64,000 nt of DNA from Planctomycetota bacterium. Lineage in GTDB: Bacteria > Planctomycetota > Brocadiia > SM23-32 > JAKLEA01. A program made the position numbers and the translations under genes. Below the pieces are notes generated by a model. It had not been told where the DNA came from, did no database searches, and worked only from the letters and a program-made list of their open reading frames with translations. The stretch covers positions 1-64,000 of the forward strand of contig JAKLEA010000007.1 in the NCBI GenBank assembly GCA_022711755.1, read 5' to 3'. Positions within the stretch are counted from its first letter, which is position 1. The number at the start of each line of letters is the position of its first letter. Of the stretch, positions 18,428 through 27,361 are shown in pieces.

Positions 18428-18554
18428 CACTGTCTACTCATCCCCAATCCGGCCTTGAAGCGGGCAAACAAATCCTGCTATCCTTGAACAGCATTAACAG
18501 TGTGCCGTCGCAGATTGATCTCAACCGTCGGAAACGGAAAGGCGCGCAGAGATA

Positions 18555-20438
18555 ATGACAAAATGCCGTAATCATCAGGGGCATGAGATTCGAACCGGAG
18601 AACAGCGTCCGTCGGGATTCTTGTTTGTCTCCATATTGTGGGCATTGTCTGCCACGCTTATTTGCGGATGCCGCAGCGCGGGACAAAACCCCACAGTATC
18701 GGACTTGAAGCCCACGCTGAATTCTACCCCTGCAACTGAATCGCAAGCTGAGACGTCCGACATCGTCGCTGAACCAGACGCGAAACTGGAGGCTACGGGC
18801 TTCTTCAGAGTCGTCTCCGATTCGGGAAGATGGTGGCTCGTAACCCCTGCAGGCGAGCGGCTTTACTCCATCGGCACAACCTGCGTCCAACCCGCCGGCG
18901 ACCACGCCCCGACCCTGGGCCGCAATCCCTATCACATCAACATCATGGAGAAATACGGCAGCGAGGAGGCATGGACCGCAAAGACCGCGTCCCGGCTGCA
19001 AGACTGGGGATTCAACACGAAAGGCGCATGGTGCAGCGGGCACGTCAAACTGCCGGAGTTCCAGATTCTGAACTTCTGCGGCGGGCACTGGCTCAAAGGC
19101 GTTCTCCCGGACTTCTTCACCCCGGAGTTTGCAGATAACGCCGACAAGCTGGCCAGTCAGGGCGTCCGGCCTGATGACCCGATGCTTGTGGCCTATTTCC
19201 TCGACAATGAAATGCAGTGGGAGACCGACTGGCGGCTCGGCAAGCCGATTTTCGATCAATACGCATCGCTCCCCCCCGACGCTCCGGGCAAGCAGGCTAT
19301 GGTCTCCTTCTTCCAATCGCGTTACCCGTCCGCTTCCGACATGGGCGCGGTCTGGCGTCCCGCTTTCAAAAGCTGGGAGGGACTGGCGGAGGCAAAGGAG
19401 TTGAAGGCAAGACCCGGCGCAGAAGCCCGCGCCGCCCAAGACCGCGAGGCGTTCACGCTGCTCGCAGCAAGGCAGTATTTCAAGATTACAACCGAAGCGA
19501 TCCGCCGCCACGACCCCAACCACATGATCGCGGGCTGCCGTTTCGTAAGCTGGGCGACGCCGATCGCGGTAATTGCCGCATGTGGCGAGTACTGCGACAT
19601 CGTGTCGCTGAACCATTATGAACTCGGCCCCCTCGGCGAAGGCGCATACCTTGCGAAGAAGCATTCCGTGCAGCTCGCGGGCGGGGAACTGGGATTCGCA
19701 AACGTCTACCAGGCAACCCGCCGCCCGCTCCTGATAACCGAATTCAGCTTCAGGGCAATGGACAGTGGAATGCCCAACACGCATCCCCCGGCGATGTTCG
19801 TGCAGCCGACCGTCCCAGACCAGGCGGCGAGGGCGGCCAAATACAAGTCATTCGTCGAGACATGGGCGGGAAAACCATATTTTGTCGGGCATCACTGGTT
19901 CCGCTATATGGATGAGCCGAAGGAGGGAAGGTTCGACGGCGAGAACGGAAACTACGGGCTGGTCAACATCATGGATGAACCATACGAGGTTTTCGTAACG
20001 TCAGTGCGAGAGACCAATTTACGCCTGCCGACGCTGCACAGGGAAGCCAGTCAGAACAGCCTGCTGGACGCCGCGCTGCGCGGGATGCGCGGAATTATCA
20101 ACTCGGATCGCGACGCTCTGATCGCCATAATGGCAACCGCGAAGCAGAAGGATGCCAAAGCAGCCTACGTCTCCGCCGCCCTAGCGCTTGCGTCGGCGGA
20201 AGATGCGGCGCTGGTAATGAAGAATTCAACCGGGGGTCCGACCATCTCCCTGCGAACAGCCGGCGGCGATAAAATTTTGCCGGACGCTCCCGCAGGCATC
20301 GCGGAAAGATTGATGACAGAGACCGCCGGGATCGCTGATTCCGGCTTTGCGGTTGTCGGCGCGGGAATCCCCGGAATGATCTTCGAGGCAAAGAGGGGAA
20401 GCTCCGAAGGCGAGATGCTTTTGTTGAAATACAGGTAA
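18555..20438 (+). CDS. Lipoprotein glycoside hydrolase, agarase-like (GH50-like, clan GH-A)
   Basis: A 627-residue protein with a long N-region, a hydrophobic signal and lipobox L-I-C-G-C (Cys39), then a low-complexity linker to about residue 78. The catalytic part opens with FFRVVSDSGRWWLVTPAGERLYSIG, the hallmark start of beta-agarase-like TIM barrels. Likely catalytic acids are the Glu in YFLDNEMQWE (acid/base) and the Glu in LLITEFSF (nucleophile), spaced as expected for clan GH-A. HHWFRYMDEP near residue 450 also fits. The C-terminal 130 residues look like a separate helical then beta region. Substrate is inferred only: a galactan or agar-type chain, compatible with the GH42 and fucosidase genes elsewhere in the window. 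A small cyclophilin-fold gene follows after 35 bases. Confidence 0.8.
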   Translation: MTKCRNHQGHEIRTGEQRPSGFLFVSILWALSATLICGCRSAGQNPTVSDLKPTLNSTPATESQAETSDIVAEPDAKLEATGFFRVVSDSGRWWLVTPAGERLYSIGTTCVQPAGDHAPTLGRNPYHINIMEKYGSEEAWTAKTASRLQDWGFNTKGAWCSGHVKLPEFQILNFCGGHWLKGVLPDFFTPEFADNADKLASQGVRPDDPMLVAYFLDNEMQWETDWRLGKPIFDQYASLPPDAPGKQAMVSFFQSRYPSASDMGAVWRPAFKSWEGLAEAKELKARPGAEARAAQDREAFTLLAARQYFKITTEAIRRHDPNHMIAGCRFVSWATPIAVIAACGEYCDIVSLNHYELGPLGEGAYLAKKHSVQLAGGELGFANVYQATRRPLLITEFSFRAMDSGMPNTHPPAMFVQPTVPDQAARAAKYKSFVETWAGKPYFVGHHWFRYMDEPKEGRFDGENGNYGLVNIMDEPYEVFVTSVRETNLRLPTLHREASQNSLLDAALRGMRGIINSDRDALIAIMATAKQKDAKAAYVSAALALASAEDAALVMKNSTGGPTISLRTAGGDKILPDAPAGIAERLMTETAGIADSGFAVVGAGIPGMIFEAKRGSSEGEMLLLKYR

Positions 20439-20473
20439 CCGCTCAAAGCAATGGGTAGAGGGAGAAGCAAGGC

Positions 20474-20818
20474 ATGAGGACATTGCGCATAATCGCCCCG
20501 TCGGTCGCCATGGATGCGGAACTGAACGATTCCGACACGGCAAACCTGCTCTGGGAGGCGTTGCCCATCGAATCATCGGCCAATCCATGGGGGCAGGAAG
20601 TCTACTTCGACATCCCTGTGAAGGCTCCATCCGACAACGCCCAATCCACCGTGCCAAGCGGAACGATAGCCTTCTGGCCGGTCGGATGTTGCTTCTGTAT
20701 CTTTTTTGGTCAGAAACCGTACAGCCCGGTCAACGTTCTCGGCGCGCTGAAAGGCGATGCCAATCAATTCGCCAAGGTCAAGGAAGGCGAGACAATCCGC
20801 CTTGAACGCGGACAATAA
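20474..20818 (+). CDS. Cyclophilin-like fold protein, TM1367/COG2164 family
   Basis: A 114-residue cytosolic protein without signal peptide. It matches the small cyclophilin-like family typified by Thermotoga TM1367: NPWGQEVYFDIPV near residue 37, then GTIAFWPVGCCFCIFFGQKP and a SPVNVLGAL strand, with a C-terminal KVKEGETIRLE strand. The fold resembles peptidyl-prolyl isomerases, but family members lack proven activity and the function is unknown. The gene follows the agarase-like gene by 35 bases in the same direction and converges on the next operon with only 8 bases between stops, so it is probably co-transcribed with the glycosidase. Confidence 0.85.
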   Translation: MRTLRIIAPSVAMDAELNDSDTANLLWEALPIESSANPWGQEVYFDIPVKAPSDNAQSTVPSGTIAFWPVGCCFCIFFGQKPYSPVNVLGALKGDANQFAKVKEGETIRLERGQ

Positions 20819-20826
20819 CGGGGGAC

Positions 20827-21837
20827 TTACTCGACGCAAACCGATATGGACCATCGGAGCGTTCGCCCAGGTTCGATTCTCACTTCCGTCTTTTTCGCAA
20901 TAGCCTCCGCAAGATTCTCGGTCGGCGACGTGGTCGGCTCTATCGCCGCCACTGAGACGGGACTTTCAGGCGGATAGGCGTTCATGTTCGTCCAGACCCC
21001 GATGGACGACAGTTCCTGGGCATTGAACCTGATCATCAGGCGCCCGCCGGAATCAATATCGCGCAGACCGACCTCGGCATCCTCGAAATCGCTCACGAAC
21101 AACTTGTCGGTCTTGCCCCGGGTCTCAGCATCCACCAGCGATGCGTCAATCTGCTCCCCTTTTACGACACAATCCGGCCATGGGAAACGCGCGCCCGGCT
21201 TGCCCAGCCGCCCGTCCTGGCTTTCATAAACGACCGTCCTGGCCCCGTTCGAGATCAGAATCTGCGCCTTGCCCTGCACGGATAGCACGGGATGTCCCGC
21301 GAACATGAACGGGAACGCCTTGCTCCCGGTGTTCGTCAATGCGTAATCCAGGCGCAGCGTCCTCCCGGAAAGCCTGCACGTCCGCTCCAGCGTGTAAGGG
21401 AAAATCTCCCCATTCACGCTCAACTGAACCCCGTCCGGCAGGTCCTTTGCCTTCCACGGCCTGTTCCACAATTCTCCGTGATCCGGGACACTGACTTTGC
21501 CCCATTCGGCGTCTTCAAACTCGCAAGGCCCCACTGATGGGAACATGTCTTCCCAGCCGCCGGTCATCAGGTACGTCTTCGGATTCTCCGCAATGACCTT
21601 CAGTCTCAATTCAACCGACTGCCAAAGCCACTCCCGGCCCGCCTTCTTGTCCAGGATTGAAACGATTGCGCCGCCCTGCCCCGGGAGTATGACAACCTGC
21701 ATCCTCTCCGATTCCAGGAGTTTCGCGGCGAAGCCTCCCCACGATGCGTCGCGCGGCGGAACCCCGCCCGCGCAGCCCGTAAGAAATGCCGCGCCCAGAA
21801 GAAGACAGAAATCAGCAGCCCCGATTGCGCCCTTCAT
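20827..21837 (-). CDS. Lipoprotein with aldose-1-epimerase/mutarotase-like fold
   Basis: A 336-residue protein whose signal ends in lipobox L-T-G-C. The core shows the galactose-mutarotase-like beta-supersandwich pattern: VVILPGQGGAIVSILDKKAGREWLW early, GGWEDMFPSVGP, then PDHGELWNRPW with a His-Gly pair, LRLDYALTNTGSKAFPFMFAGHPVL and a late acidic strand. The His residues in the DHGELW and AGHP segments would be the candidate catalytic or sugar-contacting residues. Function is probably sugar binding or epimerisation outside the membrane. AAGGAG lies seven bases before the start. It is the last gene of the proA-led unit, 24 bases after the SGNH gene. Confidence 0.72.
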   Translation of the reverse strand: MKGAIGAADFCLLLGAAFLTGCAGGVPPRDASWGGFAAKLLESERMQVVILPGQGGAIVSILDKKAGREWLWQSVELRLKVIAENPKTYLMTGGWEDMFPSVGPCEFEDAEWGKVSVPDHGELWNRPWKAKDLPDGVQLSVNGEIFPYTLERTCRLSGRTLRLDYALTNTGSKAFPFMFAGHPVLSVQGKAQILISNGARTVVYESQDGRLGKPGARFPWPDCVVKGEQIDASLVDAETRGKTDKLFVSDFEDAEVGLRDIDSGGRLMIRFNAQELSSIGVWTNMNAYPPESPVSVAAIEPTTSPTENLAEAIAKKTEVRIEPGRTLRWSISVCVE

Positions 21838-21861
21838 TGATTGCTCCTTGCGCCTGTCCGG

Positions 21862-23550
21862 TCACTTTGAGAGGATTTCTCCGCGGAAGTAATACGCCCA
21901 TGCGTTCCCGTTGGTAAGGACTTTGAGCATTATCGCGTTGTCGCCGTCAACCAGCGGAAGCTCCAGATCCTTTTCACGCGGGGGATTGCGTTGGTCAACC
22001 GGTTCCCTGGCGACTTCCACCCCGTTGAAAAAGACCTTTGCGCTTCCCAGCGAGCCTATGGAAACGTGCAGCGTTTCCTCCTTGCGCCCTTTGAAAACGT
22101 ACCGGACGTATGCGCAACGTCCGCGATCCTTGTCCAGAAAAGTGTTAAGGTTAACCTCGCCCATGGTTACTGGTTTTAACCCGGCTCGCCAGTCAATCCC
22201 TTCTGTCTTGGTCTCAGGATCGAACTTGAAGTCGAGCAATTCCGCGTCAACCGCATGATACGGCCCGGTAGTCAGCCATTCAGGAACGTCAAGCGCGCGG
22301 CTGGGAACAATCTCGAACTTCACCGGCTTGGGTTTGGCGGCCTTCCACTGAAGGCTCTGGATGTAGTCGTAAAGCTTCGCTGATGCCGCCCGGAAGGCCT
22401 CAATATCTTCAGCCGGCGGGGCCTCGTCGAACAACCCACCGGTCCGAATCTCGCGCCATTCGAGGAAATGCAGGCGGAATTTTTGAAGCGACAGTCTGCG
22501 CAGCTTTTCCCCCGCCGTCGCCCACGGCCCCCTGAATCGCTCGGTCAAATTTACGCCGTTTGCAAACTCGCCGGTGGTGAATCCACCGACGAACATACCG
22601 TCAGCAAGCACGCCGTAGCGTTCTCCTGATAATCCCGTTACGCGCAAACCCAGGTTGTTTATATCCTTGTTGAACGGGATATCTTCGTCAATCTTGCGCT
22701 CAAGTCCCGGATACAGATAAAGGGGAATTCCCATATCCTCGCGGGTGAACGTGATCCGCTCCGGGGAGACTTCAAGCCCCTCTACCTTGCAACCCTCACA
22801 CTGAACAACCTTGCCCGTGTCTGCGGCAATTTCGCATTGCGACTTAAACCCGAGGCCAAGGTCCTTCAGCGCAAAATACGTCGTCCAGAGATGGCCGCGC
22901 GCGTTAGGATGCACCCCGTCCGGAATCAAGGATGTTCCGATTACCTGGGCTTTCCTGTGCTTCTGCAACTGAAGAAACTTCTGGAACTGGTCAACAACCA
23001 CTATACCGCGCTGCCGCCCGATGTCATTCACGAACTCGGAAAACAGACTAAGCGCGGTGTCGTTGTATTTGTTGAGCGGGGGGTTGGTATCCGAATCAAC
23101 CGGGGTGGTCGTCATCAGCACGATTTTCGCCTGCGTCTCCTTCTGCAGCCTGTCAACCAGGGCCGTCATGTTCTTTCTATAGTCCTGGTAAGCCTGGTCG
23201 TTGAAGTTGACGTAATGTCCGTCATTCATGCCGAAGTTGACGAAGACAATCGTCGGCTTGTTCGGCAGAACGTCACGGTCAAAACGAGCCAGCGCGTCGG
23301 AAGCCTGATTGCCGCCCCACCCCATGTTTATGAAATGAAGGTCCAATCCGGGATTCGCGCCGTTCAGCAGGCACTCCAGATACATCGTATACAGGTTCTG
23401 CTGCGTGATGCTGTCTCCGTAGAACAGAATCCTGTCGCCCTGTTTAAACTCAAATCGGGATTCGGCCCGAAGCGGGAAACACAGCAGACAGACCATCACG
23501 ACGACCGCCCGCAGCGCGGACGGCCTTCCAGCGCGCCTTGCGTATGTCAT
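21862..23550 (-). CDS. Secreted SGNH/GDSL hydrolase with C-terminal carbohydrate-binding-like domain
   Basis: A 562-residue exported protein. The SGNH blocks are all visible: ILFYGDSIT with nucleophile Ser47, the MGWGGN Gly block, FGMNDG with Asn, and DGVHPN with the catalytic Asp-His pair. These enzymes remove acetyl or other acyl groups from polysaccharides. The last 130 residues (YVRYVFKGRKEETLHVSIG through KVFFNGVEVAR to NAIMLKVLTNGN) look like a beta-sandwich of the type that binds carbohydrate. AAGGGGG precedes the start. Nine bases separate it from the upstream DUF4380-like gene. A deacetylase working beside two mutarotase-fold proteins suggests processing of a decorated sugar, but this is inference. 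Confidence 0.87.
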   Translation of the reverse strand: MTYARRAGRPSALRAVVVMVCLLCFPLRAESRFEFKQGDRILFYGDSITQQNLYTMYLECLLNGANPGLDLHFINMGWGGNQASDALARFDRDVLPNKPTIVFVNFGMNDGHYVNFNDQAYQDYRKNMTALVDRLQKETQAKIVLMTTTPVDSDTNPPLNKYNDTALSLFSEFVNDIGRQRGIVVVDQFQKFLQLQKHRKAQVIGTSLIPDGVHPNARGHLWTTYFALKDLGLGFKSQCEIAADTGKVVQCEGCKVEGLEVSPERITFTREDMGIPLYLYPGLERKIDEDIPFNKDINNLGLRVTGLSGERYGVLADGMFVGGFTTGEFANGVNLTERFRGPWATAGEKLRRLSLQKFRLHFLEWREIRTGGLFDEAPPAEDIEAFRAASAKLYDYIQSLQWKAAKPKPVKFEIVPSRALDVPEWLTTGPYHAVDAELLDFKFDPETKTEGIDWRAGLKPVTMGEVNLNTFLDKDRGRCAYVRYVFKGRKEETLHVSIGSLGSAKVFFNGVEVAREPVDQRNPPREKDLELPLVDGDNAIMLKVLTNGNAWAYYFRGEILSK

Positions 23551-23559
23551 GAGACCCCC

Positions 23560-24594
23560 TTATTTGAGGACTTTCGCGACAAGCGGCTTCACCGCCTTCT
23601 CTGCATCGGCTTCGGTCTTGATATCGGCAACGCCGCCGAAGAGGAACCAGTTCTCGACGTGCGTAAAGGTCTTGCCAGGCTCAAGGACAGCCAGCGGCGC
23701 GAGGCTCTCTAGCTCAAGCATGTCTTCGTTCGTAAAGGTCTCGAAGTTGCAGCCCCTGTCAGGATAGTTCGCCCCTTCGATGCAATCGAAAGTCTTGACG
23801 AACAATGAGCCTTTGTAGGAATAGGCCGCCCAACGCTGGCCGGAAAGTCCGATCTTCTGAGGCGCGGCAATGTTGCGCTGGCTCAGGAGAATGTACTTCT
23901 GACCCCATGTCCAGCGCTCGTCGGTGAAATCAGTATACCCCCATAGGATCATCCCCTGCATTGGAAGCAGGTATTCCGTATGCTTGCGCTTCGCCGGAAG
24001 CGGTATGATCGCCGTGCCACCCGGAGCCATGACGCTCAATGCCCACGGCGCAAGCTCGATCGGCCACTGCCCGATGTTCGTCAGTCGGTGCGTGACGACG
24101 ACCTTGTTGTTCTGATTGGAAAGTTGCAGATCAATCTGCTTCTGGATGCCGCATTCCGTCTCAGCCGGCGGGGTCAACCGGACGCCGTTCTCCCCTAGCT
24201 TCTCAAAGGCCACGGGAGTATTGTCGAGGGCATAGGTCCTCGGCTTGATCTCCGGGGCGTGCCAGAGGCGGTGTCCGCCGCGAATCTGCCATTCTTTTTC
24301 CCCTGTCTTGCCCATCTGATCGGCGTATTGCTTGAAGACGTTCTCCCCGTCCTTCAGCCCGTAGAAAATCACCCTTGGCCCCACGTCCAGCGTAGCGATC
24401 AGCTTCGCCTTCGAGTTTTCCAACTGCACCGCGTTTTTCCAACCGCCGTATGCGATCTTTTCCATCTTGACACCTCCGGCGTCATCGCCTGTTGAAGCCC
24501 CGTCGCCTACCTTGTCGGCGGCGGATGATGAATCCGTCAAAACGCACCCGCAAAGCAGAACCGGCACAATCAACATCCTCGCGTATTTTGACAT
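23560..24594 (-). CDS. DUF4380-like lipoprotein, mutarotase-type fold
   Basis: About 344 residues from the ATG at 24594, preferred because GGGAG stands seven bases upstream; a TTG start at 24609 lies over that site. The lipobox L-L-C-G-C predicts lipid anchoring. The sequence follows the DUF4380/aldose-epimerase-like pattern: an IAYGGWKNAVQLENSKAKLI opening, LDVGPRVIFYGL, then RGGHRLWHAPEIKPRTY, ending VLEPGKTFTHVENWFLF. RGGHRLW with its Arg-Gly-Gly-His is the likely sugar-contact region. It is the second gene of the proA-led unit, 23 bases after proA. No reaction is known for the family. Confidence 0.8.
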   Translation of the reverse strand: MSKYARMLIVPVLLCGCVLTDSSSAADKVGDGASTGDDAGGVKMEKIAYGGWKNAVQLENSKAKLIATLDVGPRVIFYGLKDGENVFKQYADQMGKTGEKEWQIRGGHRLWHAPEIKPRTYALDNTPVAFEKLGENGVRLTPPAETECGIQKQIDLQLSNQNNKVVVTHRLTNIGQWPIELAPWALSVMAPGGTAIIPLPAKRKHTEYLLPMQGMILWGYTDFTDERWTWGQKYILLSQRNIAAPQKIGLSGQRWAAYSYKGSLFVKTFDCIEGANYPDRGCNFETFTNEDMLELESLAPLAVLEPGKTFTHVENWFLFGGVADIKTEADAEKAVKPLVAKVLK

Positions 24595-24617
24595 GACGGT
24601 CTCCCGCAAAAGCCGTT

Positions 24618-25877
24618 CTAAGTCCTCAACTGCCCATTCCCGAAGACAACAAATTTGTATGACGTAAGCTCCGGCAGGGCCATCGGCCCTCGCGCATGGA
24701 GCTTGTCCGTGCTGATGCCGATCTCCGCCCCCATGCCGAATTGGGCGCCATCAGTGAACCGAGTCGAGGCGTTAACGTAGACCGCTGCGGAATCCACTTC
24801 GTTCAGGAACTTCTGCGCCGCTTCGTAGTCCTCTGTCACAATCGCGTCGCTGTGATGGCTGCCGTAGGTCTCAATATGCTCAATCGCTTCCTCGATGGAA
24901 TCCACGACGCGCACATTAAGAATCAGGTCGAGATACTCCGTCGTCCACGCGTCCGACTTTGCCGGTTTGATTCCAGGAACGAGTGTTCTCGCCGCCTTGC
25001 AACCGTAGAGCGTCGTCCCTGCCTTTGCAAAGGCCTTTGCCATCTTCGGCAGGAATCGCCGCGCCATGTCCTTGTGAACGAGCATCGTCTCCATCGCATT
25101 GCACGTTGCCGGACGCTGACACTTGGCGTTCAGGCAGATTTCCTGGGCCATCGTAAGCGACGCCCGCTTATCAACGTAGACGTGGCAGACTCCCTTGTAG
25201 TGCTTCACAACCGGGATCGTACTCTGCTCCGCCACCCGCCTGATCAGACTCTCGCCCCCGCGCGGGATGACAACGTCAATCATGTCATTGCGCTTGAGAA
25301 TCTCGCCGACCACGCTGCGCGCGGTTCGCCCGACCACCTGAACGGCTTTCGGATCAAGTCCGACGGACTCCAGCGCGGCGGAGAGTTGCTTCGCGATCGC
25401 CATGTTTGAGTTGACCGCGTCGCTTCCGCCCCTCAGTATGCAGGCGTTCCCGGCCTTCAGGCACAGCGACGCCGCGTCCGCCGTCACGTTCGGTCTTGAT
25501 TCGTAGATGATGAGTATCACGCCCAGCGGCACGCGGACTTTGCGGATCTGTAACCCGTTGGGCCGGTTCCAACCACCGATTAACTCCCCGACGGGATCGG
25601 GCAACGTGGCCACCTGGCGCAGGCCGTCAACCATTTCGGCAATCCGTTTGTCCGTAAGCGTAAGCCGATCAATGTATGCGGCATTTCGCCCGTCAGCCCT
25701 GGCGGAAGCGATATCCTCTGCGTTCGCGGCCTTAAGTTCGCCGGCCGCGGCGGTCAGGTTCTCCGCCATCAGCAGCAGCGCGCGGTTCTTGGTTGCGGAA
25801 TCCGCTCCGGCAATCCCGCGAGCGGCCGATTTCGCGCCCTTGCATAGGTCCTGAACGTAATCCTTGACGCTTGCCAT
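24618..25877 (-). CDS. proA: Gamma-glutamyl phosphate reductase (proline biosynthesis)
   Basis: A 419-residue cytosolic enzyme of the aldehyde dehydrogenase superfamily that reduces gamma-glutamyl phosphate with NADPH to glutamate semialdehyde. All family motifs are present: the IIYESRPNVTADAASLCLKAGNACILRGG segment, VIPRGGESLIRRV, and the catalytic Cys259 in AKCQRPATCNAME, then HARGPMALPELTSYKFVV at the C-terminus. Length is normal. GGAGAAGG lies upstream of the ATG. proB is not in the window. Unusually, proA heads a closely spaced leftward run of three exported sugar-fold proteins with gaps of 23, 9 and 24 bases. Confidence 0.97.
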   Translation of the reverse strand: MASVKDYVQDLCKGAKSAARGIAGADSATKNRALLLMAENLTAAAGELKAANAEDIASARADGRNAAYIDRLTLTDKRIAEMVDGLRQVATLPDPVGELIGGWNRPNGLQIRKVRVPLGVILIIYESRPNVTADAASLCLKAGNACILRGGSDAVNSNMAIAKQLSAALESVGLDPKAVQVVGRTARSVVGEILKRNDMIDVVIPRGGESLIRRVAEQSTIPVVKHYKGVCHVYVDKRASLTMAQEICLNAKCQRPATCNAMETMLVHKDMARRFLPKMAKAFAKAGTTLYGCKAARTLVPGIKPAKSDAWTTEYLDLILNVRVVDSIEEAIEHIETYGSHHSDAIVTEDYEAAQKFLNEVDSAAVYVNASTRFTDGAQFGMGAEIGISTDKLHARGPMALPELTSYKFVVFGNGQLRT

Positions 25878-26086
25878 TTACCTTCTCCGAACACACCGCC
25901 TTATCCGGAGAAACCGGTCAGGCGTTATGCCACATCTGTGGATTATAGAATTGCCATCACGGATAGACAATCAGATTATGCATTCGGTAATAGGTCGTCA
26001 ATGAATGACATGTGACCTGAAAATAGGATGCGTAGGCTTGATGACACACATTGAAGCCTGCCCACCTGGGTAGTAGCATTATTGGC

Positions 26087-26584
26087 ATGGGCTGGCTTTC
26101 TCGAATGCTTGGATTCGTACCGAAGTCGGAGCGCGCCGGAATCAGAATGAACGGTCCGCGTTATCGCGTTGAGACCGTGCGCGACCCGGCCTGCTTCCTG
26201 CGCGCCTTGCCGATACTTGTCCCTACCGACGCAGTTCTTTATCTTGAGGACGGATGTCATCCACCTGAAATCCGCGAATTCCTGACTTCGAGACAATCAG
26301 CAAATCCTATCAAGGTCGAAATGGGAACCATCTGGCCCCGCCCGCTATGCTTTCACCTGCCAGCAACACCTGAAAATATCGGAAGACTGGCTGAGCTTGC
26401 GCAAAACCGCTCAGGTCCGGAGATAGCCATACACGTCATCGTCTATCGCAATCACGAAGTAATCCTGGAATGGTATGACGCTTTCGACGCCCCGATGTAT
26501 ATCGCCAAGTCGCTTGGTAAAGAAAAGATTGAAGCGTTCTGCAAAGAGCTTAACGCCAATTGGGCTGACGATGACCCAGTGTGA
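26087..26584 (+). CDS. Hypothetical protein
   Basis: About 165 residues from the ATG at 26087; an in-frame TTG at 26051 gives 12 more residues, and neither has a clear ribosome site. I do not recognise it. It has no signal peptide or membrane helix. It shows a mixed alpha/beta pattern with YLEDGCHPPEIREFL, WPRPLCFHLPATPENIGRLAELAQ and a helical tail FCKELNANWADDD. Internal strand EIAIHVIVYRNHEVILEWYDAF suggests a small sandwich. The gene is divergent from proA and converges with the exonuclease III gene, with only 6 bases between stops. Function unknown. Confidence 0.65.
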   Translation: MGWLSRMLGFVPKSERAGIRMNGPRYRVETVRDPACFLRALPILVPTDAVLYLEDGCHPPEIREFLTSRQSANPIKVEMGTIWPRPLCFHLPATPENIGRLAELAQNRSGPEIAIHVIVYRNHEVILEWYDAFDAPMYIAKSLGKEKIEAFCKELNANWADDDPV

Positions 26585-26590
26585 TTGATT

Positions 26591-27340
26591 CTACTCCAGC
26601 GTCATCGCCACGGGGCAGTGATCCGATCCCATGACGTCGGAAAGAATCGTCGCAGTCGAAAGTCTCGGCCTGAGCGCTGGGGAGATGCAGAAGTAGTCTA
26701 TCCTCCAGCCGACGTTCCTGGCTCGCGCGTCGGTCTGATAGCTCCACCACGTGTAATGCCCGCCATCTTTCGTGAATTCGCGGAACGTGTCAATAAAGCC
26801 GCCGGCGATGATGTTGTCGAAACCGGCCCGTTCCTCTATCGTGAAACCGGGATTCCGCTCGTTCTCCTTCGGGCGGGCAAGGTCAATCTCCTTGTGCGCC
26901 ACATTAAGGTCCCCGCAGAAAACGACGGGCTTGGACCGTTCCACGCTTTTCAAATACGACAAGAAATCCCTGTCCCACTCCTGCCGGTACGGCAGCCTTA
27001 CAAGGCCGTCCCGGGCATTCGGCGTGTATACGTTGACCAGGCAGAAATCAGAATATTCCGCCGTTATGATCCTTCCTTCCCCGTCATGGCGCGGAATGCC
27101 AATCCCCAAAGAAATCTTCAGGGGGGCCTTGCGCGCGAATATCGCAGTCCCGGAATATCCCGGCCTCTCGGCGGGATTCCAGAACGCATGATATCCCGGC
27201 ATCCGCAATCCCACCTGATCGGGAAAAGCCCTGACCTCCTGAAGGCATATCACGTCCGCGTCCGCGCGCTTCACAAAATCCTGAAATCCCTTTTTCAGGA
27301 CGGACCTGATGCCGTTCACATTCCATGACACGAATCGCAT
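26591..27340 (-). CDS. xth: Exodeoxyribonuclease III
   Basis: A 249-residue cytosolic enzyme of the exonuclease III/APE family that cleaves abasic sites and trims 3' ends in base-excision repair. Visible motifs are MRFVSWNVNGIRSVL, the metal-binding Glu in ICLQEVRA, VNVYTPNA, CGDLNVAHKEIDLARPKEN, WRIDYFCIS and the C-terminal GSDHCPVAM with the catalytic Asp-His pair. Length fits the family. It lies 21 bases after the URO-D-like gene in the same direction, so it may be read from that gene's promoter; that grouping has no obvious functional meaning. Confidence 0.96.
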   Translation of the reverse strand: MRFVSWNVNGIRSVLKKGFQDFVKRADADVICLQEVRAFPDQVGLRMPGYHAFWNPAERPGYSGTAIFARKAPLKISLGIGIPRHDGEGRIITAEYSDFCLVNVYTPNARDGLVRLPYRQEWDRDFLSYLKSVERSKPVVFCGDLNVAHKEIDLARPKENERNPGFTIEERAGFDNIIAGGFIDTFREFTKDGGHYTWWSYQTDARARNVGWRIDYFCISPALRPRLSTATILSDVMGSDHCPVAMTLE

Positions 27341-27361
27341 GGTTTATCCGGTTTTCTTCCG

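Larger units (their letters stand above)
17731..18554. other. Gene-free, repeat-rich region
   Basis: No convincing gene in 824 bases. It contains AT-rich stretches with the shared string TTTCAAAAAAT (near 17832 and 17877), a GTAGGGCGGGT element at 18024-18113, two copies of an ACATGGCGTGTCC-type repeat (18205 and 18401), and a stretch near 18236 resembling the AAACAAAGCCAA-type repeats seen in some planctomycetes. Overlapping frames up to 182 codons run through these repeats and code for nothing recognisable. The last bases probably hold the promoter of the agarase-like gene. Confidence 0.65.

Noticed and set aside
17939..18487. A 182-codon plus-strand frame
   Set aside because: It reads through GTAGGGCGGGT and ACATGGCGTGTCC repeats and has no recognisable domain or composition of a real protein.
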